In this document: piece by piece, positions 1-6,497 of the stretch
Numbering within the stretch: position 1 is the first letter of the stretch
Layout of the letters: each line of letters opens with the position of its first letter
DNA from: Flavobacteriaceae bacterium
Lineage (GTDB): Bacteria; Bacteroidota; Bacteroidia; Flavobacteriales; Flavobacteriaceae
Reading direction: 5' to 3'
DNA length: 6,497 nucleotides
Assembly: GCA_018608735.1 (NCBI GenBank)
Contig: JABAYZ010000041.1
Span: 1 to 6,497, forward strand
Position numbers and translations under genes: made by a program
The notes under the pieces: model-generated
Seen by the model: only the letters and a program-made list of their open reading frames with translations
Told to the model about the DNA's origin: nothing
The model's database searches: none

Positions 1-339
1 CCACTTTTGTGGGCTATGATTGCTGATGTCGCAGATTTTTCTGAATGGAAAAATAACCGAAGAGCAACAGCTATTATATTTTCTGCTATGATGGTTGGGC
101 TTAAATTAGGCCTTACTATTGGAAGTTCATTGGTAACTCAAATTCTGTCTTCATATGGCTATGTTGCAAACAGCGAATTGGGACAATCCTCCGAAGCAAT
201 ATTGGGAACTAAACTTCTTGTTAGTGTCTATCCAGCAATACCATTTTTGTTAGGAGTAGTACTGTTATTTTTCTATGAAATAAATAAAAGCATGGAAACT
301 CAAATTGAATCAGATTTAAAACAAAGACGTAATAATTAA
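1..339 (+). CDS. GPH-family sugar:cation symporter, C-terminal fragment
   Basis: This is the last 112 codons of an inner-membrane secondary transporter; the reading frame is open through base 1 and the start lies outside the window. The first residues, PLLWAMIADVADFSEWKNNR followed by RATA, match the conserved D-x-A-D-[YF]-x-E-W-K-x-x-R-R-A-T motif of the glycoside-pentoside-hexuronide:cation symporter family (MelB, XynP/XylP type), which precedes the last two membrane helices. Those helices are visible at about residues 24-52 and 72-92 of the fragment, followed by a short charged cytoplasmic tail. Family members are usually 440-500 residues long, so roughly three quarters is missing. The GH43 gene starts only 4 bases after the stop, which suggests co-transcription. 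By context I infer import of xylo-oligosaccharides or xylosides, driven by H+ or Na+. The family call is firm; the substrate is inferred. Confidence 0.88.
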   Translation, partial: PLLWAMIADVADFSEWKNNRRATAIIFSAMMVGLKLGLTIGSSLVTQILSSYGYVANSELGQSSEAILGTKLLVSVYPAIPFLLGVVLLFFYEINKSMETQIESDLKQRRNN

Positions 340-343
340 TACG

Positions 344-1384
344 ATGCCTGAAGATCCTATAGACCATATTGATTTTGAAAAATTAAATAACAAAGCCTTA
401 TCAAGGCCTTTGGTAAGCCATATTTATACAGCTGACCCTTCAGCTCACTTTTTTAATGGTAAAATTTATATTTACCCCTCTCATGATATTGATGCTGGAG
501 ATGCTTTTGACGATTTAGGAAGTCATTTTGCCATGGAAGACTATCATGTAATTTCAATGGACTCTATAGACAGCGAAGCAGTTGACAATGGGGTTGCATT
601 GCATGTCGATGATGTTCCATGGGCTCAGCAACAAATGTGGGCTCCAGATGCCAATGAAAAAGATGGAACGTTTTACCTTTTCTTTCCTGCCAAAGATTAC
701 AACGGTATTTTCAGGATTGGAGTTGCCGTAAGCGATAGCCCAACAGGTCCTTTTAAAGCCCAACCTAATGCAATAAAAGATAGCTTTTCAATTGATCCAG
801 CTGTATTTAAGGATGATGACGGTAGTTATTATATGTACTTTGGTGGACTTTGGGGAGGACAACTTCAGCGTTGGCAAACAGGTCAATTTAAGGCAGAAAA
901 CCCCGAAAGTCCTACGGCTTTTATTCCAGCAGATGATGAGCCAGCATTATTGCCGTATGTAGCAAAAATGTCAGAGGATTTATTGGAGTTTGATGAAAAA
1001 CCAATAGCGATTCAAATCCTTGATGAAAATGGAGATTTACTCCTCGCAGGAGATCATGATCGACGATTTTTTGAGGCTGCTTGGATGCACAAACACAATG
1101 GATTATATTATTTTTCATATTCTACAGGGGATACACATTATATTTGTTATGCTGTGGGAGATAACCCCTATGGACCGTTTACTTACAAAGGAAGAATTTT
1201 AAATCCGGTTGTGGGATGGACTTCTCACCACTCTGTTTGTAAAATCGAAGATAAAACCTATTTATTTTATCACGATTCATCCCTTTCCAAAGGCATAACA
1301 CACTTGAGGTGTATTAAAGTTGCAGAAATTAAATACCGAGAGGATGGTTCAATAATTACCCTAGATCCTTACTCGAACACATAA
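344..1384 (+). CDS. GH43 glycosidase, probable cytoplasmic beta-xylosidase
   Basis: This 346-residue protein is a five-bladed beta-propeller glycoside hydrolase of family 43. The three inverting-mechanism carboxylates can be placed: the base Asp31 in YTADPSAHFF, the pKa-modulating Asp151 in SIDPAVFKDDDG, and the acid Glu244 in RRFFEAAWMHKHNG. Other family marks are MWAPDA (98-103) and the WTSHHS segment (292-297), where a metal-coordinating His usually sits. There is no signal peptide: the first 25 residues are polar, so the enzyme should act in the cytoplasm. Its length fits a single catalytic domain with no carbohydrate-binding module. The segment before the acid Glu (AGDHDRRFFEAAWMHK) recalls subfamily GH43_1, a tentative assignment from memory. 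It probably releases xylose from imported xylo-oligosaccharides. Alpha-L-arabinofuranosidase activity, alone or in addition, cannot be excluded. It lies directly behind a GPH symporter gene and 33 bases ahead of xylB. The ATG at 344 is the only sensible start. Confidence 0.9.
   Translation: MPEDPIDHIDFEKLNNKALSRPLVSHIYTADPSAHFFNGKIYIYPSHDIDAGDAFDDLGSHFAMEDYHVISMDSIDSEAVDNGVALHVDDVPWAQQQMWAPDANEKDGTFYLFFPAKDYNGIFRIGVAVSDSPTGPFKAQPNAIKDSFSIDPAVFKDDDGSYYMYFGGLWGGQLQRWQTGQFKAENPESPTAFIPADDEPALLPYVAKMSEDLLEFDEKPIAIQILDENGDLLLAGDHDRRFFEAAWMHKHNGLYYFSYSTGDTHYICYAVGDNPYGPFTYKGRILNPVVGWTSHHSVCKIEDKTYLFYHDSSLSKGITHLRCIKVAEIKYREDGSIITLDPYSNT
391..412 (+). other. Bulged hairpin in the 5' end of the GH43 coding region
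   Basis: Bases 391-399 (CAAAGCCTT) pair with 403-412 (AAGGCCTTTG) around a 3-base ATC loop, giving nine base pairs with C407 bulged out. The hairpin lies about 50 bases downstream of the symporter/GH43 junction, within codons 16-23 of GH43. It could shape mRNA processing or stability between the two cistrons, or it could be chance. There is no T-run after it, so it is not an intrinsic terminator. The pairing is seen directly; no function is shown. Confidence 0.3.
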
Positions 1385-1387
1385 GTC

Positions 1388-1403
1388 AAATATAATTATA
1401 TTT
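1388..1403. repeat. Perfect 16-bp palindrome before xylB, possible operator
   Basis: AAATATAATTATATTT is an exact inverted repeat (two 8-base arms, no spacer) in the 33-base gap between the GH43 stop and the xylB start. It is followed directly by a second small inverted repeat, TTTAC-AAA-GTAAA (1401-1413), which ends 4 bases before the xylB ATG. A dimeric repressor or activator could bind here. However, the DNA consists only of A and T, so chance palindromes are fairly likely. No Bacteroidota promoter of the TTG / TAnnTTTG type is visible in the gap on the + strand. Confidence 0.3.
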
Positions 1404-1417
1404 ACAAAGTAAACCCA

Positions 1418-2908
1418 ATGGCTCAAAAATATCATATAGGATTCGATTTAGGAAGCTCTTCTGTAAAAGTGGCACTTGTAGATGCTACTACTGGTGAAAG
1501 TATTTTAACTCTGCACGAACCAAAACACGAAATGTCAATTTTATCTGTGCAAAGTGACTGGGCAGAGCAAAATCCAAACGATTGGTGGACGTATGTATGT
1601 GAAGCAACAAAACGGATTTTAAACGAATCTAAAATTGAAGCTTCTAAAATTACAGCTGTAGGTATTTCCTATCAAATGCATGGGTTAGTTGTAGTTGATT
1701 CTGATGGAGAACCTCTTAAAAACGCCATCATTTGGTGTGACAGTAGAGCAGTGGAGATTGGCAATAAGGCATTTCAGGATTTGTCTCCAGAGCGATGTAC
1801 AAAAACCCTTTTAAATTCCCCCGCAAATTTTACAGCATCTAAACTCAAATGGGTCAAAGACAATGAACCTGAATTGTTTGCTAAAATTCACAAATTCATG
1901 TTGCCTGGTGATTTTATTGCTTTTAAACTTACAGATGAAATTTCAACCACCAAAAATGGCTTATCAGAAGGAATTTTTTGGGATTATGAATCCGATACCA
2001 TTGCGGATTGGCTTTTAGATTACTTTGGATTTGATTCTGAATTGGTTCCTAAACTCGTTGAAAATTTTAGTCCTCAAGGATACATTACAAACAAAGCTTC
2101 TTTAGAAACCGGTTTGCCAGAGGGAATCCCAGTAACATACAGAGCAGGGGATCAACCTAATAACGCACTTTCCTTGAACGTTTTTAACGATGGAGAAGTT
2201 GCAGCTACCGGAGGGACTTCGGGTGTGATTTATGCAGTTACCAACAATAAAAATTCAAAAGAACCAAGTAGAATTAACCATTTTGCACATGTAAACTATT
2301 CTACTGACAATCAGTCAATTGGAAAGTTATTATGCATCAATGGTGCTGGGATTATGTACCGTTGGTTACGCAATCAAAGTTCAGCAGAATCTTATGAAAC
2401 AATGAATAGAAAAGCATCTAAAGTTCCTATTGGATCAGATGGCCTGGTTATTTTACCCTTTGGAAATGGTGCTGAGCGGATGTTAAACAACCTAAATGTT
2501 GGTACGCAATTTTGTAATATTAATTTAAATCAACACGATAAAGCACATTTGTTCAGAGCAGCCTTGGAAGGAATTGCTTTTTCATTTGTATATGGAATGG
2601 AAATTCTAAAAAATGATAACGCCAAAGTTAAGGTCATAAGAGCAGGAAATGATAATCTTTTTCGTTCCGAAATCTTTGCCAAAACACTGGCCACCTTGAT
2701 TGGTTATGAAATTGAAATATACAATACTACTGGTGCTGTAGGAGCCGCCCGGGCTGCAGGGTTAACCGATAAAAATTTTGATCGTTTTGGAGATAACATC
2801 ACAAATAATGATCATGTGATGACCTACAAGCCTATTGAAAATAATACCCCTTATCTTGAAGCCTACAATAAATGGAAAAAAGAATTAGAAAAACAAATTA
2901 AAAATTAA
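1418..2908 (+). CDS. xylB: Xylulokinase
   Basis: This is an FGGY-family sugar kinase of 496 residues, the usual length for XylB. It catalyses ATP-dependent phosphorylation of D-xylulose to D-xylulose 5-phosphate (EC 2.7.1.17) in the cytoplasm. Visible marks are the N-terminal phosphate loop IGFDLGSSSVKVALVD with Asp10; SYQMHGLV (84-91), whose Met-His is the sugar-contacting pair of XylB; WCDSR (106-110); the catalytic-base Asp245 in YRAGDQPNNAL; the ATP-site GGTSGV (265-270); and GAVGAARAAG (439-448) near the C terminus. The QMHG motif separates it from glycerol kinase and gluconokinase relatives. The ATG at 1418 places the phosphate loop seven residues from the N terminus, as expected. xylA follows after 3 bases, so the two are almost certainly translated from one mRNA. 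No key residue is missing. The main alternative is another ketopentose kinase such as a ribulokinase, which the adjacent xylA makes unlikely. Confidence 0.95.
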   Translation: MAQKYHIGFDLGSSSVKVALVDATTGESILTLHEPKHEMSILSVQSDWAEQNPNDWWTYVCEATKRILNESKIEASKITAVGISYQMHGLVVVDSDGEPLKNAIIWCDSRAVEIGNKAFQDLSPERCTKTLLNSPANFTASKLKWVKDNEPELFAKIHKFMLPGDFIAFKLTDEISTTKNGLSEGIFWDYESDTIADWLLDYFGFDSELVPKLVENFSPQGYITNKASLETGLPEGIPVTYRAGDQPNNALSLNVFNDGEVAATGGTSGVIYAVTNNKNSKEPSRINHFAHVNYSTDNQSIGKLLCINGAGIMYRWLRNQSSAESYETMNRKASKVPIGSDGLVILPFGNGAERMLNNLNVGTQFCNINLNQHDKAHLFRAALEGIAFSFVYGMEILKNDNAKVKVIRAGNDNLFRSEIFAKTLATLIGYEIEIYNTTGAVGAARAAGLTDKNFDRFGDNITNNDHVMTYKPIENNTPYLEAYNKWKKELEKQIKN

Positions 2909-2911
2909 ACA

Positions 2912-4237
2912 ATGATACTGACTGGAAACAAAGAGTACTACAATGGAATTGATACCATTCGTTATGAAGGCAAAGAATCGGATAATCCTTTAGCTTTTAA
3001 ATATTACGACCCTGAACGTGTGGTTGCTGGAAAAACGATGCGCGAGCACTTTAAATTTGCCATTGCTTATTGGCACACATTCTGCGGACAAGGATCAGAT
3101 CCGTTTGGTCCAGGAACGCAAAACTTTCCATGGGATCAGTCTTCAGACCCTATCCAAGCGGCTAAAGATAAAGCAGACGCAGCGTTTGAATTCATAACCA
3201 AAATGGGCTTCGATTATTTTTGTTTTCATGATTATGATTTAATTGCAGAGGCCGACACTTTGTCTGAATCTGAAAAACGCCTTTCTACAATTGTAGAATA
3301 CATTAAGCAAAAACAACAAGACTCGGGAGTGAAACTTCTTTGGGGTACGTCTAATTGTTTTTCCAACCCAAGGTTTATGAACGGTGCATCAACCAATCCA
3401 AATTTTGATGTGGTCGCTCGGGCAGGTGCTCAGGTTAAAATGGCTTTAGATGCTACCATGGCTCTAAACGGAGAGAACTATGTTTTTTGGGGAGGACGAG
3501 AAGGTTATATGTCACTATTAAATACTGATATGGGGCGCGAATTGGATCATATGGGACGATTTTTAACCATGGCAAGAGATTATGCAAGATCTCAAGGATT
3601 TAAAGGTACCTTTTTTATTGAGCCGAAACCCATGGAACCTATGAAACATCAGTATGATTTTGATTCGGCAACAGCGATTGGATTTTTGAAAGAATACGGA
3701 TTGGATAAAGATTTTAAATTAAATATTGAAGTGAACCATGCCACACTTGCTCAACACACGATGCAGCATGAATTGGCAGTAGCTGCAAAAGCCAATATGT
3801 TGGGCAGTATTGATGCCAATCGAGGGGATTATCAAAATGGTTGGGATACGGATCAATTTCCTAATAACATTCAAGAAACAACAGAAGCCATGTTAGTATT
3901 TCTAGAAGCTGGAGGGTTGCAAGGTGGTGGAATTAATTTTGATGCTAAAATAAGAAGAAATTCAACAGATATGGAAGATGTTTTCTTAGCGCATATTGGT
4001 GGTGCTGATACTTTTGCACGTGCTTTAATTACGGCGGATAATATTATTTCATCCTCACCATATAAAAAGCTAAGAAAAGAACGCTACGCTTCTTTTGATA
4101 GTGGAAAGGGTGCTGCATTTGAATCAGGATCACTAAACCTTCAAGACTTGTATCAAATTGCAGTTGAAAATGGTGAGATTTCTCCACAAAGTGGAAAACA
4201 AGAACTCTTTGAAAATATCATCAACCAATACATATAA
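2912..4237 (+). CDS. xylA: Xylose isomerase
   Basis: This TIM-barrel enzyme of 441 residues interconverts D-xylose and D-xylulose (EC 5.3.1.5) in the cytoplasm, using two divalent metal ions. The N-terminal part, YEGKESDNPLAFKYYDPERV (18-37), is typical of the longer class II enzymes. The catalytic pair is His106/Asp109 in FCFHDYD. Trp193 is in FWGGREGY and Lys239 in FIEPKP. The metal ligands are all present: Glu237, Glu273 and His276 (NIEVNHATLA), Asp301 (GSIDANRGD), Asp312 and Asp314 (WDTDQFP), and Asp344 (NFDAKIRR). It starts 3 bases after xylB and is followed, after 18 bases, by the SSS transporter gene. The xylB-xylA order is the reverse of the E. coli xylAB operon. The start ATG at 2912 gives the standard class II N terminus, and nothing appears truncated. 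Confidence 0.98.
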   Translation: MILTGNKEYYNGIDTIRYEGKESDNPLAFKYYDPERVVAGKTMREHFKFAIAYWHTFCGQGSDPFGPGTQNFPWDQSSDPIQAAKDKADAAFEFITKMGFDYFCFHDYDLIAEADTLSESEKRLSTIVEYIKQKQQDSGVKLLWGTSNCFSNPRFMNGASTNPNFDVVARAGAQVKMALDATMALNGENYVFWGGREGYMSLLNTDMGRELDHMGRFLTMARDYARSQGFKGTFFIEPKPMEPMKHQYDFDSATAIGFLKEYGLDKDFKLNIEVNHATLAQHTMQHELAVAAKANMLGSIDANRGDYQNGWDTDQFPNNIQETTEAMLVFLEAGGLQGGGINFDAKIRRNSTDMEDVFLAHIGGADTFARALITADNIISSSPYKKLRKERYASFDSGKGAAFESGSLNLQDLYQIAVENGEISPQSGKQELFENIINQYI

Positions 4238-4255
4238 TTACTTAAATATAGAATT

Positions 4256-5929
4256 ATGTACTACCTAGCCTTATCGTCATCATCTGTTTTAGAGAAACTA
4301 GATTGGGTTGTTTTGAGTGTTTATTTTTTAGCACTTATTGCAGTAGCTGTTTGGGTGGTGCTTCAAAAAAATAAAAACACAGAGGACTATTTCTTGGCAG
4401 GAAGAAATGTGGGTTGGTTTGTAATTGGGGCCTCTATATTTGCCTCTAATATTGGTTCAGAACATGTTGTTGGTCTGGCTGGTACTGGTTTTGAATCTGG
4501 TACTCCAATGGCACACTACGAACTACATGCTTGGATTGTTTTATTGTTAGGCTGGTTATTTTTACCATTTTATATAAGAAGTGGTGCTTTTACAATGCCT
4601 GAGTTTTTAGAAAAACGATTTGACAGTCGCTCGCGTTGGTTTTTATCCTTATTTTCTTTAGTAGCTTATGTGCTTACAAAAGTTTCAGTGACTATTTATG
4701 CGGGTGGAATCGTTGTATCCGAACTGTTGGGAATTCCATTTTGGTATGGTGCCATTGGTATTGTTATTTTTACAGGAATATACACTGTTATTGGAGGAAT
4801 GAAAGCTGTTATTTATACGGAAACACTTCAAACGGTTGTACTTATTTTAGGCTCATTAATTATAACTTATTTAGGGCTGCAAGAAGTAGGAGGTTGGGGA
4901 CAATTACGTGAAACAGTGATTGCTGTGAGTCCCGACCACTTTAATATGTGGCGTCCTATGTCCGATCCAGATTTTCCATGGACAGGGCTTTTAATCGGTG
5001 GAACAATTGTTGGAATTTGGTATTGGTGTACCGATCAGTATATTGTTCAGAGGACTTTAGCTGCCAATAACATTAAAATTGGTAGGAGAGGGGCTATTTT
5101 TGGAGCTTATCTAAAACTATTACCAATCTTAATTTTCTTGGTACCGGGTATTATTGCCTTTGCATTATCAATTCAAAATCCTGAAGTATTTTCTGTTGAA
5201 AAAGCAGATCGTGCTTTTCCAATGCTTGTCAAAACCTTGCTTCCGGTTGGGTTAAAAGGGTTGGTCGCAGGGGGGCTTATGGCAGCTTTGATGAGTTCAT
5301 TAGCCTCGGTTTTTAATTCCTGTTCTACAATTTTTACTATTGATATTTACAAAAAATTAAAACCTAATAAATCAGAGAAATATCTCCTTAAAATTGGAAA
5401 AATAGCAACAGGGTTTATTGTGGTTTTGGGAATTATTTGGATTCCAATTATGGAAAAAATTGGCGGTGGAGTGATGTACCAGTATTTACAAAATGTACAA
5501 TCTTATATTGCGCCTCCAGTTACAGCTGTATTTTTATTGGGAATTATTTGGAAACGTGTCAACTCATCTGCTGCAATAACGACTCTTTTGGCTGGTTTAG
5601 TGCTTTTAGTTTTGAGACTGGGCTCAGAAATTTATTATCAACCTCAAATTATATCCGATGAGGTTGTTGACACTATGTTGTACAGTTTTGCAACAATCAA
5701 CTTTGCACACATGGCTATTTTTATGTTTGTTTTTTCGGTTGTACTATGTATTTCAACAAGCCTACTTACCAACGCTCCTGACTATAAAGCAATAGTAGGT
5801 TTATCTTACGGGACTTTAACTAAAGAACAAAAACAAGCTCAAAAGGATAGTTATGATAAAATTGATGTAATTCTATCAGTTGTTCTAGTGTTCATAGTCA
5901 TTGGGATTTTATGCTACTTTACGGGGTAA
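4256..5929 (+). CDS. Sodium:sugar symporter (SSS/SGLT family), probable xylose uptake
   Basis: This inner-membrane transporter has 557 residues and about 14 predicted helices (roughly 16-36, 52-75, 90-108, 128-150, 160-180, 186-206, 243-260, 280-304, 333-355, 380-398, 416-432, 438-455, 478-502 and 537-555). It has the LeuT fold of the solute:sodium symporter family. Signature segments are EDYFLAGRNVGWFVIGAS (43-60), SNIGSEHVVGLAGTG (64-78), WYWCTDQYIVQRTLAA (255-270), SSLASVFNSCSTIFTIDIYK (347-366) and QSYIAPPVTAVFLLGIIWKR (415-434). Compared from memory with vSGLT and human SGLT1, sugar-site residues are conserved as Asn65, His70, Glu89, Tyr256, Trp257, Lys287 and Gln412. The Ser/Thr-rich NSCST (354-358) falls at the Na2 sodium site. 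Xylose is the likely substrate, by its place behind xylBA; glucose or galactose cannot be ruled out. The ATG at 4256 leaves a short extracytoplasmic N terminus before helix 1, as in relatives. Confidence 0.93.
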   Translation: MYYLALSSSSVLEKLDWVVLSVYFLALIAVAVWVVLQKNKNTEDYFLAGRNVGWFVIGASIFASNIGSEHVVGLAGTGFESGTPMAHYELHAWIVLLLGWLFLPFYIRSGAFTMPEFLEKRFDSRSRWFLSLFSLVAYVLTKVSVTIYAGGIVVSELLGIPFWYGAIGIVIFTGIYTVIGGMKAVIYTETLQTVVLILGSLIITYLGLQEVGGWGQLRETVIAVSPDHFNMWRPMSDPDFPWTGLLIGGTIVGIWYWCTDQYIVQRTLAANNIKIGRRGAIFGAYLKLLPILIFLVPGIIAFALSIQNPEVFSVEKADRAFPMLVKTLLPVGLKGLVAGGLMAALMSSLASVFNSCSTIFTIDIYKKLKPNKSEKYLLKIGKIATGFIVVLGIIWIPIMEKIGGGVMYQYLQNVQSYIAPPVTAVFLLGIIWKRVNSSAAITTLLAGLVLLVLRLGSEIYYQPQIISDEVVDTMLYSFATINFAHMAIFMFVFSVVLCISTSLLTNAPDYKAIVGLSYGTLTKEQKQAQKDSYDKIDVILSVVLVFIVIGILCYFTG

Positions 5930-5941
5930 TTAAAAAAAATC

Positions 5942-6497
5942 ATGAAACTATTTAACTTAATACCTTTTATAATTTTATTCATTTGTTGCAATGCATCTGA
6001 CAGTAATTCTTTCTCAACTCAAGATGAAAGCATCCCTGTTCAAGAGGACGTATTTTTTGTTCCACAGACTATTGATGGGGTTCAGGTTCAGAGAGAAGTA
6101 CTTTTACATTTACCGGAAAATTTTGACTCAACTGAATCCTATCCTGTGGTGATTGCATTTCATGGTAATGGGGGTCAAAACAATTACTGGTTTTCCAAGT
6201 TATCACAATTTGTAGATGCTGGTGAATTCGTTGGGGTATATCCACAAGGGTATTTAAATTCTTGGAATTTAGGTGCAGAGGCCTCATCCGCTGATGAGGT
6301 TTATTTCTTTAATCAAATTATGCTCAAGCTAGAAACATATTCATTTTTTGATGCGTCTAAGGTTTATGGTATTGGTAATTCTAATGGCTCTGCTTTAATC
6401 AATAAATTGGCAATTGAAACATCTCATTTCAGCGCCATTGCAGCTCTTGCAAGTCAATTAATTGTTGGGACCACACCCAATCCTTCAACTTCCCCAG
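5942..6497 (+). CDS. Putative lipoprotein esterase (LpqC / PHB-depolymerase-like alpha/beta hydrolase), N-terminal part
   Basis: This reading frame opens at ATG 5942 and stays open to the window edge (185 codons), so the C terminus is missing. The start KLFNLIPFIILFICCNAS is a short hydrophobic signal ending in Cys15-Cys16. It looks like a lipoprotein signal with Cys16 as the likely anchor, although the lipobox (FIC before C16) is not canonical. After a Ser/Gln/Asp-rich linker (17-36) comes an alpha/beta-hydrolase core: VVIAFHGNGGQNNYW (69-83), whose HGxGG forms the oxyanion hole; YPQGYLNSWNLG (100-111); and the nucleophile elbow VYGIGNSNGSAL (141-152) with Ser147. This layout matches the LpqC/PHB-depolymerase group (Esterase_PHB), which includes feruloyl and acetylxylan esterases. 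The acid and His of the triad should lie beyond the window. It starts 12 bases after the transporter stop. By context it probably removes acetyl or feruloyl groups from xylan outside the cytoplasm; the substrate is inferred. Confidence 0.8.
   Translation, partial: MKLFNLIPFIILFICCNASDSNSFSTQDESIPVQEDVFFVPQTIDGVQVQREVLLHLPENFDSTESYPVVIAFHGNGGQNNYWFSKLSQFVDAGEFVGVYPQGYLNSWNLGAEASSADEVYFFNQIMLKLETYSFFDASKVYGIGNSNGSALINKLAIETSHFSAIAALASQLIVGTTPNPSTSP
6279..6310 (+). other. Terminator-like hairpin inside the esterase gene
   Basis: CCTCATC (6282-6288) pairs perfectly with GATGAGG (6293-6299) around the loop CGCT. Two G-T pairs and one A-T pair extend the stem to about ten pairs (6279-6302). A T-rich tract (TTTATTTCTTT, 6300-6310) follows immediately, so the element looks like a weak intrinsic terminator. 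It lies within codons 113-123 of an intact reading frame, where early termination would lower expression of the last gene seen. The structure is seen directly; activity is not shown, and it may be a by-product of the protein sequence. Confidence 0.3.

Noticed and set aside
1040..1061. Small inverted repeats CTCCT-CGC-AGGAG and GATCATGATC within GH43
   Set aside because: The arms are only five bases each, they lie within well-conserved codons before the acid Glu, and nothing adjacent suggests a role.
554..1202. Short open frames inside the GH43 gene (minus strand 554-763 and 921-1118; plus strand 1020-1202)
   Set aside because: They overlap a gene with intact catalytic motifs, show no recognisable domain, and have compositions expected of antisense or shifted readings.
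1385..1417. Bacteroidota-type promoter in the GH43-xylB gap
   Set aside because: No TAnnTTTG element with a TTG box at the right spacing is visible on the + strand, so only a possible operator palindrome is listed.
4636..5661. Shifted-frame open frames inside the SSS transporter (4636-4911 and 5437-5661)
   Set aside because: Their translations are rich in Cys, Tyr, Ser and Phe, as expected from out-of-frame reading of membrane-helix codons. The main frame carries all the family motifs.
5930..5941. Possible terminator between the SSS and esterase genes (run of eight A at 5932-5939)
   Set aside because: There is no stem-loop before the tract and the run is A rather than T on the coding strand. 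It fits the A-rich start regions of Bacteroidota genes instead.
6069..6287. Minus-strand open frame of 72 codons
   Set aside because: It lies wholly opposite the esterase frame, which has a signal peptide, an oxyanion-hole motif and a nucleophile elbow. The antisense product resembles nothing I recognise.

Overview
The window is one tightly packed plus-strand operon for taking up and breaking down xylose and xylo-oligosaccharides. It most likely comes from a member of the Bacteroidota, probably a marine or environmental Flavobacteriia. The evidence for this is AT-rich DNA, A-rich start regions without Shine-Dalgarno sequences, a short Bacteroidota-style lipoprotein signal, and the combination of a GPH symporter, an intracellular GH43, XylB, XylA and an SGLT-type transporter. 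The genus cannot be fixed from this sequence alone.

Layout, left to right, all on the + strand: (1) the C-terminal ~112 residues of a GPH-family sugar:cation symporter, cut by the left edge; (2) a GH43 glycosidase without a signal peptide; (3) xylulokinase, xylB; (4) xylose isomerase, xylA; (5) a sodium:sugar symporter of the SSS/SGLT family; (6) the first 185 codons of a probable surface or periplasmic lipoprotein esterase of the LpqC / PHB-depolymerase-like group, cut by the right edge. Gaps between genes are 4, 33, 3, 18 and 12 bases. No gene-free stretch approaches 300 bases, and no RNA gene, mobile element or CRISPR array is visible.

Inferred pathway: the esterase removes ester decorations (acetyl or feruloyl) from xylan fragments outside the cytoplasm. 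The GPH symporter imports short xylo-oligosaccharides, which the cytoplasmic GH43 cuts to xylose (or arabinose). The SSS transporter brings in free xylose. XylA converts xylose to xylulose and XylB phosphorylates it to xylulose 5-phosphate for the pentose phosphate pathway.

The genes themselves belong to well-known families, and I see no wholly new system. The points most worth a second look are the strongly animal-SGLT-like sugar-site signature of the SSS transporter, with a glycine at one binding position; a perfect 16-bp palindrome in the only sizeable intergenic gap; a terminator-like hairpin inside the esterase gene; and a bulged hairpin at the 5' end of the GH43 gene.
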